Numbered from the stretch's first letter, positions 6,418 to 12,995 are shown. The stretch is 12,995 nucleotides of DNA from Clostridia bacterium (GCA_900770605.1 CAAGKS010000114.1:1-12995), one strand, 5' to 3'. A program made the numbers and translations. Notes: generated from the sequence alone by a model not told the origin.

Positions 6418-7197
6418 ATGAGAAAAGGCTTAGTTAAGACCGCGATAATAATTTTTATTATTCTGTCTTTATCAATTAACGTTTGCGCCGATGACGCGAA
6501 AAGCTGGTACTGTAAGCGAAATGGCGAGCATAAGCAGCCGATAGCCGATGCGGATATGCGCTTTATTGAGGATTATGACGGGTATTATATCGACCATAAG
6601 CACGGTGACGGTGATCAGGACAAGGTAGTTTATTTGACCTTTGACGCAGGATATGAGAACGGTAATATTGAAAAAATACTTGACGTATTATCTGAGAAAA
6701 AGGTCAGCGGCGCGTTTTTCATTTTAGGTAATCTTATCAAGAGCAATTTGCCGCTTGTGATGAGAATGTCGCAGGAAGGACATCTTGTTTGCAATCACAC
6801 GTATAATCATCCCGATATGACTAAAAAGGATACCTTGCAGGAATTTGAGGAAGAGCTCATTTCACTTGAAAAATTATATGAGGAGAGCACGGGTCAAAGG
6901 CTCTCCAGGTTTTTCCGCCCGCCCGAAGGACGCTTCGACACCAAAACTCTTGAATATGCGCAGAAATCAGGCTATAAAACGATATTTTGGAGCTTTGCAT
7001 ACGCCGATTGGGATAACAACGCGCAAATGTCTTGCGAGGCGGCAAAGGCGAAGATTCTCGATAACGTCCACAACGGCGCTGTAATTTTACTTCATCCAAC
7101 GTCTGCCACGAATGCGGCGATACTCGGTGACGTTATTGATGAACTGAGATCACAGGGATACCGTTTTGGTACGCTTGAAGAATTGGTAGAAAAATAA
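6418..7197 (+). CDS. pdaA: PdaA-like polysaccharide deacetylase (delta-lactam-forming)
   Basis: In spore formers PdaA removes the N-acetyl group from muramic acid so that muramic-delta-lactam can form in the spore cortex. The 259-residue product has a signal peptide or anchor at 1-24 (likely cut after VCA) and a NodB deacetylase domain from about 69. Its motifs are LTFDAGYENGN (73-83) with Asp76, NHTYNHPDM (126-134) with metal ligands His127 and His131, RPPEG (167-171), WSFAYADWD (191-199) and LLHP (224-227). Ala and Gly after the Asp, in place of DD, are typical of PdaA and not of classic chitooligosaccharide deacetylases. AAAGGAGG at 6404-6411 fixes the ATG at 6418; an in-frame TTG at 6412 is too close. 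No sigma-A promoter is evident upstream. An AATAATA at 6383-6389 with TGAAAT at 6359-6364 loosely resembles a forespore sigma-G site. Confidence 0.85.
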   Translation: MRKGLVKTAIIIFIILSLSINVCADDAKSWYCKRNGEHKQPIADADMRFIEDYDGYYIDHKHGDGDQDKVVYLTFDAGYENGNIEKILDVLSEKKVSGAFFILGNLIKSNLPLVMRMSQEGHLVCNHTYNHPDMTKKDTLQEFEEELISLEKLYEESTGQRLSRFFRPPEGRFDTKTLEYAQKSGYKTIFWSFAYADWDNNAQMSCEAAKAKILDNVHNGAVILLHPTSATNAAILGDVIDELRSQGYRFGTLEELVEK

Positions 7198-7202
7198 AAA
7201 TA

Positions 7203-7240
7203 GGCTGTACCTCTCAAAAAGAGAAGTACAGCCGTTTTTT
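7203..7240. terminator. Bidirectional terminator between pdaA-like and potCD genes
   Basis: A 13-bp stem with one mismatch pairs 7203-7215 with 7221-7233 around the loop AAAAA. T bases follow on the + side (7235-7240), and an A-rich run at 7190-7200 gives a T run on the - strand. The hairpin therefore fits both convergent genes. It starts six bases after the pdaA-like stop and abuts the potCD stop codon. Confidence 0.85.
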
Positions 7241-9413
7241 ATATTCTTCTTTTCTTCTTATTTATCAGCGCCACAACTATAATGACCGTAACGATAGAGG
7301 CGATTACAGCGAAGGTAACGACCTCGGAAGAGATCTGTGATCCTTCCTCGTCATCCTCGCCTTCGATCAGCACACCCGTTTTGAATTTTTCCCATAGCGA
7401 ATTCAAATATTGCTTAGTATCTTTATCAAGATCCTTATAGCAGTTTGCATCGTATTTCTGCGCAAAATCCAAGTTCTCGGGATAAAGGATCGCTATTGCG
7501 TCCTCGCCCATATCCTCAATATAGGTTTCGTTGTTGTAAACAAGAGCGTTCGGTGACGCGTAGCAAATATACTCAGCGTTTGCAATAGCAGGCTCCTCGG
7601 AGAGCATAAAGTTGATGTATGCTTCCGCAAGCTCCTTGTTTTGCGCGCAGGTAGGAATGCACATAGCGTCAACGAAAAGGTTAGTATTCTCGGGATAGTA
7701 GAATTGCAGGTCAACGCCTTCAGCCTGATTTTCGATCATTGTAAGATAATCGCCCGCATAGTACGCGCCGATCGCCGCCTCTCCGGACTCCATAATATTG
7801 AATATCTCGTCCATTACAAGCTTTTTGAGCAAGGGCTTTTGCTTTTGCAGCTCTTTGAGTCCCTGGTCCCAAACTGCGCGGTCTGAGGTGTTAACGTTCG
7901 CGCCAACCTTGTAGAAGGCGGTACCGAATGCATCACGCGCGTTGTTGAACTGTACTATCTGTCCTGAGTACTTTTCATTCCACATAAGATCCCACGATCC
8001 GATATCCTCACTATCAACTCTATTGGCATCGTAAATAACGCCGATCATTCCATAGGTGTAGGGAACGGAGTATTTGTTATCGGGATCGTAGTAGAGATTT
8101 CTGAAATCCTCGGAGATACATACGTCGTAGTTCGGAATATTACTGTAATCCAGCTCCATTAGCAAGCCTTCGTTTGCAAGTCTTGCTATCATATAGTCCG
8201 AGGGAATTATAACGTCATAGCTTACCGCCTCAGAGGATAGCTTTGCATAAAGGTCCTCGTTAGAGGTGTAGGTAACGTAATTCACCTTGACCTTAAGGCC
8301 GAGCTCCTTGAGACAATATTCCTCGAACGCCGCATTTACGTCCAACGAGCCCTCAGAGCCGTCAGAAATATATTCACCCCAGTTATATACGTTGAGTGTG
8401 ATAGTTTCCTTCGAATAGAAGCTGATCATAACACACGTAGATATTATGAGGATAAACACACATATAACGGCGATGAGCTTTCCTGTATAAGAGGAAAGCG
8501 CCTTTTGATGCTTCTTCTGAGCTGATGCAGTAGCATGAGCGTTTTCGGCGTCATTCTTTTTGCGCTTTTTAGCGTTTTCAATAGCCGCCTTGCGCTTTTT
8601 ATCAGCTTTTTTCTTTTTAGCCTCAAGTCTTTCAGCAGATGACTTTTCTCTGTTCGTTATAAGAAGTGAAACCAGAATGATCACAAATACGATAGACGAG
8701 AGAGCGTATATCGTAGGCTTGACGGACTTCTTTGTCATACTGTAGATGAGTATGGGCAAGGTTTGGAAATCCGTTCCTGACGTGAAGTAACTGATTACGA
8801 AATCGTCAAAGGACAGCGTGAACGACATCGTAAGACCGGTTATGATACCCGGCAATATCGCAGGAAGCTGTACCTTGAAGAAGGACTGCATAGGAGTGCA
8901 ACCGAGGTCAAGCGCCGCTTCCGGCAACGCCTTGCTCATCTGCTTGAACTTGGGAAGCACGTTGAGAATAACGTATGGCAAGCAGAACGTCACGTGCGCT
9001 ATGAGCATCGTCCAGAAGTTCAGCTTGGTGCTGAGTCCAATGATGCCACCAACGAAAACGAAGAGGAACATCATTGATATACCCGTTATTATCTCGGGAT
9101 TCATCAGCGGAATATTTGTGACGGTCATAAGCGACTGGCGCAAATATTTGTTCTTCATATGGTGGATTCCAAATGCCGCCGCCGTACCGATCACGGTAGC
9201 GATAGCAGAGGAAGTCACGGCGAGAATAAGCGAATTTTTCAGCGCGTTCAGTATCTCGCTGTTTTGTATAAGCTCCGCGTACCATTTGAGAGAGAATCCC
9301 GTGAATACGGCGGTGCTTTTTCCTTCATTGAAGGAAAAGAATATCATTACGAGTATCGGGGCAAAAAGCAGGAAGAGAATGAGGGCGATGTAAACCTTTG
9401 CAAATTTTTTCAT
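7239..9413 (-). CDS. potCD: Fused spermidine/putrescine ABC permease and substrate-binding protein (PotC-PotD)
   Basis: One 724-residue chain joins two importer subunits. Residues 1-255 are PotC: six membrane helices and the EAA loop EAALDLGCTPMQSFFKVQLP at 165-184, which docks on the ATPase. Residues 255-309 are a Lys/Ala-rich cytoplasmic linker, followed by an extra helix at about 312-333. Residues 336-680 are PotD, the polyamine-binding lobes, with LNVYNWGEYIS (340-350), YDVIIPSDYMIA (399-410), SWDLMWNEKYSG (473-484), GEAAIGAYYAGD (544-555) and YPENTNLFVDAM (573-584). After an acidic stretch (EGEDDEEG) a last helix at about 697-717 ends in KKKRRI, so the binding domain is held at both ends. 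The ATG overlaps the potB stop by four bases and follows AAGGAGGTGG. Substrate could be spermidine, putrescine or a related polyamine. Confidence 0.9.
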   Translation of the reverse strand: MKKFAKVYIALILFLLFAPILVMIFFSFNEGKSTAVFTGFSLKWYAELIQNSEILNALKNSLILAVTSSAIATVIGTAAAFGIHHMKNKYLRQSLMTVTNIPLMNPEIITGISMMFLFVFVGGIIGLSTKLNFWTMLIAHVTFCLPYVILNVLPKFKQMSKALPEAALDLGCTPMQSFFKVQLPAILPGIITGLTMSFTLSFDDFVISYFTSGTDFQTLPILIYSMTKKSVKPTIYALSSIVFVIILVSLLITNREKSSAERLEAKKKKADKKRKAAIENAKKRKKNDAENAHATASAQKKHQKALSSYTGKLIAVICVFILIISTCVMISFYSKETITLNVYNWGEYISDGSEGSLDVNAAFEEYCLKELGLKVKVNYVTYTSNEDLYAKLSSEAVSYDVIIPSDYMIARLANEGLLMELDYSNIPNYDVCISEDFRNLYYDPDNKYSVPYTYGMIGVIYDANRVDSEDIGSWDLMWNEKYSGQIVQFNNARDAFGTAFYKVGANVNTSDRAVWDQGLKELQKQKPLLKKLVMDEIFNIMESGEAAIGAYYAGDYLTMIENQAEGVDLQFYYPENTNLFVDAMCIPTCAQNKELAEAYINFMLSEEPAIANAEYICYASPNALVYNNETYIEDMGEDAIAILYPENLDFAQKYDANCYKDLDKDTKQYLNSLWEKFKTGVLIEGEDDEEGSQISSEVVTFAVIASIVTVIIVVALINKKKRRI

Positions 9414-10264
9414 AAGATCATTCCACCTCCTTCATCATTCTCGGTGTAGTGGTTGACGATAGCCAGACCAACTATAAGTATGAGCATAAGCACAAAGGAG
9501 AGCGATGCCGTCATATTGTAGTTGGAAGCGGTATAGTGCTGTTCTATAACGTCACCGATGAGCAGCGTATCTACGCCGCCGAGCTTCTGTGAAATATAGA
9601 AGGTACTTATAGAGGGCACGAATACCATCGTTACACCGGAGATAATTCCTGATATGCTAAGGGGAATGATAACCTTGCAAAGAACGCCAAAGCCGTTACA
9701 GCCAAGGTCAGACGCCGCCTCAATAAGTCTGTGATCCATCTTAGACATTACCGAGTAGATGGGCAGGATCATATAAGGAAGGAAATCGTATACCATACCG
9801 ATAACAACGGCGGTCTCAGTTCCGATAACGTGCATAGGTTCAAGTCCTACGGCACCCAGAATGGTGTTGATGATTCCCGTATCCTGCAAAAGCGTCATCA
9901 GCGCGTACGTTCTTATGAGAAAGTTCATCCACATAGGGAGCATAAGCAGGACCACGAGCAGCTTTTGTGTTTTAGGCTTGCATGTGGTTATGAAGTATGC
10001 GATAGGATAGCCAAGCAACAGGCAGATAGCCGTTGCAATGATCGCAAGCTTTACTGATTTCCAAAAGATAAGCAGATAATCCTTGGTGAAAAATGCGGAA
10101 ATGTTGTCCATCGTCAACGTGCCGGTAGATACGTCTGTAAAGGCGTAGTAAGCGACAAATATGAGCGGAACGAGTATAAACAGCACGGACCATACGATGT
10201 GGGGTGCTGCCGCATATTTCTGCAATAAGGATCTGTGCGGTTTATTAGTAACGTTTTGTGTCAT
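9410..10264 (-). CDS. potB: Spermidine/putrescine ABC transporter permease PotB
   Basis: PotB pairs with PotC to form the membrane channel of the polyamine importer. The 284-residue protein has six hydrophobic segments (about 24-45, 69-93, 101-125, 150-172, 199-221 and 253-271) and the coupling loop EAASDLGCNGFGVLCKVIIP at 182-201, including the EAA and Gly positions that contact PotA. NFLIRTYAL at 114-122 is another typical PotB stretch. The ATG overlaps the potA stop as ATGA, and a GGAGG ten bases upstream lies inside potA. The potB stop likewise overlaps the potCD start, so the three genes should be made in fixed proportion. The family could also transport related cationic substrates. Confidence 0.9.
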   Translation of the reverse strand: MTQNVTNKPHRSLLQKYAAAPHIVWSVLFILVPLIFVAYYAFTDVSTGTLTMDNISAFFTKDYLLIFWKSVKLAIIATAICLLLGYPIAYFITTCKPKTQKLLVVLLMLPMWMNFLIRTYALMTLLQDTGIINTILGAVGLEPMHVIGTETAVVIGMVYDFLPYMILPIYSVMSKMDHRLIEAASDLGCNGFGVLCKVIIPLSISGIISGVTMVFVPSISTFYISQKLGGVDTLLIGDVIEQHYTASNYNMTASLSFVLMLILIVGLAIVNHYTENDEGGGMIL

Positions 10265-11382
10265 TCCTCGTCATCCTCCGTGACTTCGGACAGGTGGTCC
10301 ATTTCGTCAGAGAAGGTAGAGTAGTCACCGAACATATTAGAAAATTCGGATCTCTTCATAATATGTATAGCGTCGGGCTCGATGTATACGCCAATGGTAG
10401 AATCGGGAGCGACGTAGTCAGTAGTCTGGATCATCCACTTGAAGCCGTCGATATCAACGATGACCTCATAATGAACGCCCTTGAAGGTAACTGACGTAAC
10501 AAGTCCGGAGAGCATACCCTTTTCTACGGGTACAACGTCAACGTCCTCGGGACGAACAACAACGTCTACCGCCTCATTGGGAGCAAAGCCCTTATCAAGA
10601 CAGTTGAAAACGTGAGATGCGAACTTAACGGAGAAGTCCTTGAGCATTACTCCGTCAAGAATATTAGACTCACCGATAAAGTCGGCAACGAATGCGTTTA
10701 TAGGCTCGTTATATATATCGATAGGAGTGCCTATCTGCTGGATCTTTCCGTTAGCCATTACGACAACGGTATCAGACATAGAGAGAGCTTCCTCCTGATC
10801 GTGTGTTACGTATATAAACGTGATACCGGTCTTGGACTGAATGTTTTTAAGCTCAACCTGCATGTCCTTGCGGAGCTTGAGGTCGAGCGCCGCGAGAGGC
10901 TCGTCCAAAAGAAGAACCTTGGGCTCGTTTATAAGAGCGCGTGCGATAGCAACTCTTTGCTGCTGACCGCCTGAGAGCAGGGAAACGTTGCGGCGTTCAA
11001 ATCCGCGCAGGTTTACAAGCTCAAGCATAGCTGCAACTCGTTCTGCTATTTCGTGCTCCTTAACCTTTTTTACGCGCAATCCAAACGCAATGTTGTCATA
11101 TACGTTCAAATGCGGGAAAAGCGCATATCTCTGGAAAACGGTGTTTACGTTTCTCTTGTATGCGGGAACGTCATTTATTATTTGACCGTCAAAATATACC
11201 TCTCCGTCGTCCGGCACTTCAAATCCGCCGATTATACGCAGAGTTGTGGTTTTTCCGCAACCGGAAGGACCAAGAAAGGTAATGAATTCGTGATCGTGAA
11301 TATCAAGGTCAATGTTGGAAAGTACTTGCTCGCCGTCAAATGCCTTGCAAATATTTTTCAGTTCTATCAGCTTTCTTTTCAT
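10261..11382 (-). CDS. potA: Spermidine/putrescine ABC transporter ATPase PotA
   Basis: This 373-residue ATPase powers the importer. It has Walker A GPSGCGKT (38-45), Q-loop FQRYALFPH (83-91), signature LSGGQQQR (136-143), Walker B VLLLDE (156-161), the switch His194 in YVTHDQEEAL, and a C-terminal TOBE-type regulatory domain from about 240 with VVVRPEDV (275-282). The acidic tail (EVTEDDEE) is unusual but not disruptive. I chose the ATG at 11382 because residues from MKRKLIELKN align with family starts. An upstream in-frame TTG at 11433 would lie only about ten bases after the predicted transcription start. The AAGGAG upstream sits twelve bases from the ATG, wider than usual, so initiation may be modest. 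The gene opens the potA-potB-potCD operon. Confidence 0.9.
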   Translation of the reverse strand: MKRKLIELKNICKAFDGEQVLSNIDLDIHDHEFITFLGPSGCGKTTTLRIIGGFEVPDDGEVYFDGQIINDVPAYKRNVNTVFQRYALFPHLNVYDNIAFGLRVKKVKEHEIAERVAAMLELVNLRGFERRNVSLLSGGQQQRVAIARALINEPKVLLLDEPLAALDLKLRKDMQVELKNIQSKTGITFIYVTHDQEEALSMSDTVVVMANGKIQQIGTPIDIYNEPINAFVADFIGESNILDGVMLKDFSVKFASHVFNCLDKGFAPNEAVDVVVRPEDVDVVPVEKGMLSGLVTSVTFKGVHYEVIVDIDGFKWMIQTTDYVAPDSTIGVYIEPDAIHIMKRSEFSNMFGDYSTFSDEMDHLSEVTEDDEE

Positions 11383-11449
11383 TCCACATAAAAGCTCCTT
11401 TGAATAATAAAATGAGGGGTAGCAAAAAAGCAAAAAATACCCTTTAAAT

Positions 11450-11478
11450 ATTTTAGCAGATTTTTATGTAAAATGCAA
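11450..11478 (-). promoter_or_regulatory. Promoter of the pot operon
   Basis: Reading the - strand, TTGCAT (11478-11473) and TAAAAT (11455-11450) are separated by 17 bases, with TGC directly before the -10 giving an extended -10. Transcription would start near 11443, leaving a leader of about 60 bases. The leader contains a weak hairpin (GGGTA/TACCC at 11417-11421 and 11438-11442) and runs of A that could affect translation. No riboswitch is recognised. Confidence 0.7.
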
Positions 11479-11609
11479 TATATTTTCAGAAATTTCTTTA
11501 AAATATGCCGTATCTTTTAATTATTCGGGATTAACTCGAATAAAAAAGCATAATTTGGGAAAAATCTTGCTTTTTCTCTTTAAATCTCTTGAATTCTCAT
11601 AAAATCTTA

Positions 11610-12185
11610 TCAAGATGTCGATACAAATATTTTGGAGAAGATAGATATCGAAAAAACGAATAACGATATAGAGGATGATATTTTCAATAGCAGATATACC
11701 GATATACACCAAAGCGTAAAAATGAAGGCAAAGGATACGAAGCTCAGTATTTTTTCGGCGGCTTTTAGGGGAAGCTTGCATAAGAGCAACGATGAAAATA
11801 TCCTGCCGCCGTCAAAGGTCTTTATCGGCATCAGATTAAGCATAGCAAGTGAGATCGAATAAAGCCAGAATTGAGCTAGAAAGGGCGAGGAATTTTTAAG
11901 TGGGGAAGTGACTAATGCGCTCAAAAGGTTTGCGGCAGGCCCGCCTATGCAGAGAATTAGCTCTTTCTTATATGAGTAAAGCGTATTCGCGGGGATTATA
12001 GCCGCGCCCAGAATATTGAGCTTGAGTTCCCCAATAGCTATCCCGCATATCCTTGCCGCTAATAAGTGACCGAGCTCGTGCAGCGTGACTGCAAGTATGA
12101 GCGGCAGAAAGCTGTCGGGGGAGAAATACAGCAGAATAAGAAATAAAAATATACAAAGACAGCTTACGTGTATCCCAGATCTCAT
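11610..12185 (-). CDS. Short M50 family site-2-type metalloprotease (SpoIVFB-related)
   Basis: The 191-residue membrane protein has the zinc motif HELGH at 36-40, in the second hydrophobic helix, and the second motif NLMPIKTFDGG at 117-127, where Asp125 is the third zinc ligand. Together they define M50 intramembrane proteases. GGPAAN at 81-86 is another family box. It is shorter than SpoIVFB (about 290 residues) because there is no CBS domain and the N-terminus is compact. The ATG at 12185 follows GTGAG by seven bases; an in-frame GTG at 12197 has no such site. No SpoIVFA-like partner is adjacent. It may process a sporulation or envelope substrate, but none can be named. The potA gene lies 228 bases downstream on the same strand with its own promoter. 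Confidence 0.85.
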   Translation of the reverse strand: MRSGIHVSCLCIFLFLILLYFSPDSFLPLILAVTLHELGHLLAARICGIAIGELKLNILGAAIIPANTLYSYKKELILCIGGPAANLLSALVTSPLKNSSPFLAQFWLYSISLAMLNLMPIKTFDGGRIFSSLLLCKLPLKAAEKILSFVSFAFIFTLWCISVYLLLKISSSISLFVFSISIFSKIFVSTS

Positions 12186-12357
12186 TTGCGCGCTCACTTT
12201 CTAACTTTTTACTGAAAATATATGATTTTGGAGTTGGAAATATTTTAGTAATTCGGTGATGTACGGCGGTTGAAAAGCCGCATCTGCGAGGCGGATCGCA
12301 CGCGAAGAAGGCTTTGAAAAAAATAATAAATTTTTTCAAAAAAATTCGAAAAAAGTA
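12186..12357. other. Divergent intergenic region with A-tracts and an AT-rich inverted repeat
   Basis: No gene is seen between the M50 gene (-) and the tRNA (+). The left half (12246-12310) holds small GC-rich dyads (CGGC/GCCG and CCGC/GCGG). The right half has a perfect 10-bp inverted repeat, TTTGAAAAAA (12313-12322) with TTTTTTCAAA (12331-12340), then several A runs up to the tRNA promoter. These A-tracts could act as an UP element or bend DNA for the tRNA promoter. No good promoter for the M50 gene was found. Confidence 0.5.
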
Positions 12358-12385
12358 TTGACATTTTTGAAAAAAAGTGTATAAT
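12358..12385 (+). promoter_or_regulatory. Sigma-A promoter of tRNA-Leu
   Basis: Exact consensus TTGACA at 12358-12363 and TATAAT at 12380-12385 are separated by 16 bases. A-rich DNA upstream resembles an UP element. The transcript would start near 12392 and carry a leader of about 24 bases before the mature tRNA. Confidence 0.9.
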
Positions 12386-12415
12386 ATATATGTTGCCGTT
12401 AAAACGGTGGCAAAC

Positions 12416-12499
12416 GCGAGAGTGGCGGAACTGGCAGACGCGCACGTTTGAGGGGCGTGTGGTTACACCGTACGGGTTCAAGTCCCGTTTCTCGCACCA
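12416..12499 (+). tRNA. tRNA-Leu (anticodon GAG)
   Basis: The cloverleaf is complete. The acceptor stem pairs 12416-12422 with 12489-12495 (last pair G-U), the anticodon stem CACGT/GCGTG is at 12443-12447 and 12455-12459, and the anticodon GAG is at 12450-12452. A class II variable arm lies at 12460-12471, and the T arm ACGGG/CCCGT is at 12472-12488 with loop TTCAAGT. The 3' CCA is encoded at 12497-12499. A long variable arm and the GGCGGAA D-arm pattern are typical of leucine tRNAs. It reads CUC and CUU codons. Confidence 0.97.
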
Positions 12500-12500
12500 A

Positions 12501-12532
12501 AAAAGTCGTATCATTTTGATACGACTTTTTTT
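12501..12532 (+). terminator. Rho-independent terminator of tRNA-Leu
   Basis: A 13-bp perfect stem pairs 12501-12513 with 12517-12529 around the loop TTT, and T bases run from 12526 to 12532. It begins two bases after the tRNA CCA. Confidence 0.95.
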
Positions 12533-12536
12533 ATCC

Positions 12537-12710
12537 ATTACGGAGTAGTGGCATATCATCAGCCCTTCGGGGCTGGATATCATCAAAAAGAGCGATAAAA
12601 TCGCTCTTTTTTGCATATCATCACGCTTTAGCGTGTATCAAACTCCGTAATGATGATATACAATGCTTCGCATTGATGATATACAGCCACTTCTTGTCTG
12701 ATGATATGCA
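12537..12710. repeat. Palindromic repeat cluster with six TGATGATAT units
   Basis: The motif TGATGATAT plus two variable bases and a C or A occurs six times. Three copies are on the - strand (12551-12561, 12575-12585, 12613-12623) and three on the + strand (12651-12661, 12674-12684, 12699-12709). Between units are small hairpins: AGCCC-TTCG-GGGCT (12561-12574), CACGC-TTTA-GCGTG (12622-12635) and AATGC-TTC-GCATT (12662-12674). The left half is bounded by ATTACGGAGT (12537-12546), whose exact complement ACTCCGTAAT lies at 12642-12651. The layout is REP- or MITE-like. It is not a CRISPR array, because unit and spacer lengths are too short and the spacers are self-complementary. Confidence 0.8.
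12585..12612. terminator. Terminator-like hairpin inside the repeat cluster
   Basis: A 12-bp stem pairs 12585-12596 with 12600-12611 around AAA. T bases follow on the + strand, and A bases at 12585-12589 make a T run on the - strand, so it could end transcription from both sides. Confidence 0.65.
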
Positions 12711-12728
12711 CTTTCTGCGAAACTGATT

Positions 12729-12752
12729 AAAGTTGCAAGCTTTTTTGTTTTT
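12729..12752 (+). terminator. Short weak terminator-like hairpin
   Basis: AAAGTT and AGCTTT can pair around GCA (12729-12743, one G-U pair), followed by a long T-rich run to 12752. The stem is short, so function is doubtful. Confidence 0.3.
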
Positions 12753-12768
12753 AGCCGTAAAAGACAAA

Positions 12769-12814
12769 TCGTTCACTTTATACCCCTTTCGTTCAAGTTA
12801 AGGGGTATCGTTCA
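12769..12814. promoter_or_regulatory. Three TCGTTCA iterons with a 9-bp palindrome
   Basis: TCGTTCA occurs at 12769-12775, 12789-12795 and 12808-12814, spaced 20 and 19 bases (about two helical turns). ATACCCCTT (12780-12788) and AAGGGGTAT (12800-12808) form a perfect inverted repeat around the middle iteron. The cluster is 24 bases upstream of the -35 box of an outward promoter, as expected for a regulator binding site. The protein is unknown. Confidence 0.5.
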
Positions 12815-12837
12815 ATTATTGATTTATTAAAAATCCC

Positions 12838-12866
12838 TTGCTTATTGTTATTCTATATGCTATAAT
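12838..12866 (+). promoter_or_regulatory. Sigma-A promoter for a gene beyond the right edge
   Basis: TTGCTT at 12838-12843 and TATAAT at 12861-12866 have a 17-base spacer, and TG at 12858-12859 makes an extended -10. It points rightward toward DNA outside the window. Confidence 0.75.
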
Positions 12867-12995
12867 TAACTCACCTATAAACCTGTTACTGTTTGTCAAG
12901 AGCTTTTTGAAAAAATACAAATAAAAAAAGGCGTAACAACAAAGCAGAAAAGTTCAAACAATTTTGAGTGTTGAAAAAAGGGCATGACCAAAAGA
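12867..12995 (+). other. Leader region of an outward gene; no confident start codon
   Basis: This A-rich stretch has no supported coding sequence. An ATG at 12983 (M-T-K-R to the edge) has a GGG only one base upstream, too close for normal initiation, and GTG/TTG codons at 12971-12976 lack a convincing site. The real start probably lies beyond the window, or is one of these with atypical spacing. Confidence 0.4.

Noticed and set aside
8818..9393. Plus-strand ORF of 191 residues inside potCD
   Set aside because: It is antisense to the conserved PotC helices and EAA loop, so it is a shadow of the real gene.
11383..11433. Longer PotA with 17 extra N-terminal residues from a TTG start
   Set aside because: The predicted transcription start is about ten bases upstream of that TTG, the added residues (LFCYPSFYYSKELLCG) do not resemble PotA N-termini, and the ATG at 11382 matches the family start.
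11521..11543. Hairpin TTATTCG/CGAATAA as terminator of the M50 gene
   Set aside because: The 7-bp stem is AT-rich and on the - strand is not followed by a T run (TTAAAAGATA), so termination is not supported. It may still be a minor dyad.
12245..12616. Minus-strand ORF of 123 residues
   Set aside because: It runs antisense through the whole tRNA-Leu gene, its promoter and its terminator, and has no recognisable protein features.
12537..12710. CRISPR array
   Set aside because: The repeated unit is about 11-12 bases, occurs on both strands, and the intervening sequences are short and self-complementary. No cas gene is present.
12983..12995. Start of a protein M-T-K-R at the right edge
   Set aside because: The GGG upstream is only one base from the ATG, and just four codons are visible, so neither frame nor start can be supported.

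Overview
The window looks like chromosomal DNA from a low-to-moderate GC Gram-positive anaerobe of the class Clostridia (Bacillota), possibly an uncultured gut lineage. Supporting signs are a YerC/TrpR-like regulator, LytTR and LiaF-like proteins, a PdaA-type spore-cortex deacetylase, an M50 protease related to SpoIVFB, strong AGGAGG-like ribosome binding sites, AT-rich intergenic DNA, and near-consensus sigma-A promoters that often carry an extended -10 (TGn). PdaA and the M50 protease hint at spore formation but do not prove it. No species can be named from sequence alone.

Left part (1-4550, + strand). The tail of a gene ends in a strong terminator. A lone two-helix membrane protein of unknown function follows, with its own promoter and terminator. 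Next is a tight operon: an HPr-kinase-like P-loop protein, a PqqD-family protein (RiPP recognition element fold), an S24/S26 signal-peptidase-like protein and a YccF-family membrane protein. It resembles part of a peptide-maturation cassette but has no visible precursor peptide or maturase. A consensus promoter then drives an Lgt-like prolipoprotein diacylglyceryl transferase, which overlaps a CPBP intramembrane protease gene.

Middle (4551-7240, + strand). A LytTR DNA-binding protein is translationally coupled to a LiaF-like membrane protein. Upstream of their promoter are four helically spaced CGTTT boxes that could be LytTR sites. Then come the YerC/TrpR-like regulator and a PdaA-like polysaccharide deacetylase. 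Each transcription unit is closed by a clear hairpin terminator.

Right part (7239-12185, - strand). A spermidine/putrescine ABC importer is encoded as potA-potB-potCD, with 4-base ATGA overlaps at each junction. The last gene fuses the PotC permease to the PotD binding protein through a lysine-rich linker and adds a membrane anchor at the C-terminus. A short M50 metalloprotease gene lies upstream of potA on the same strand.

Right end (12186-12995). A tRNA-Leu(GAG) gene with its own promoter and terminator is followed by a cluster of six copies of a TGATGATAT repeat arranged around small hairpins and enclosed by an inverted repeat. Beyond it lie three TCGTTCA iterons around a 9-bp palindrome, and then a good promoter pointing out of the window. 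This end looks like accessory DNA next to a tRNA and is the least explained part of the window.
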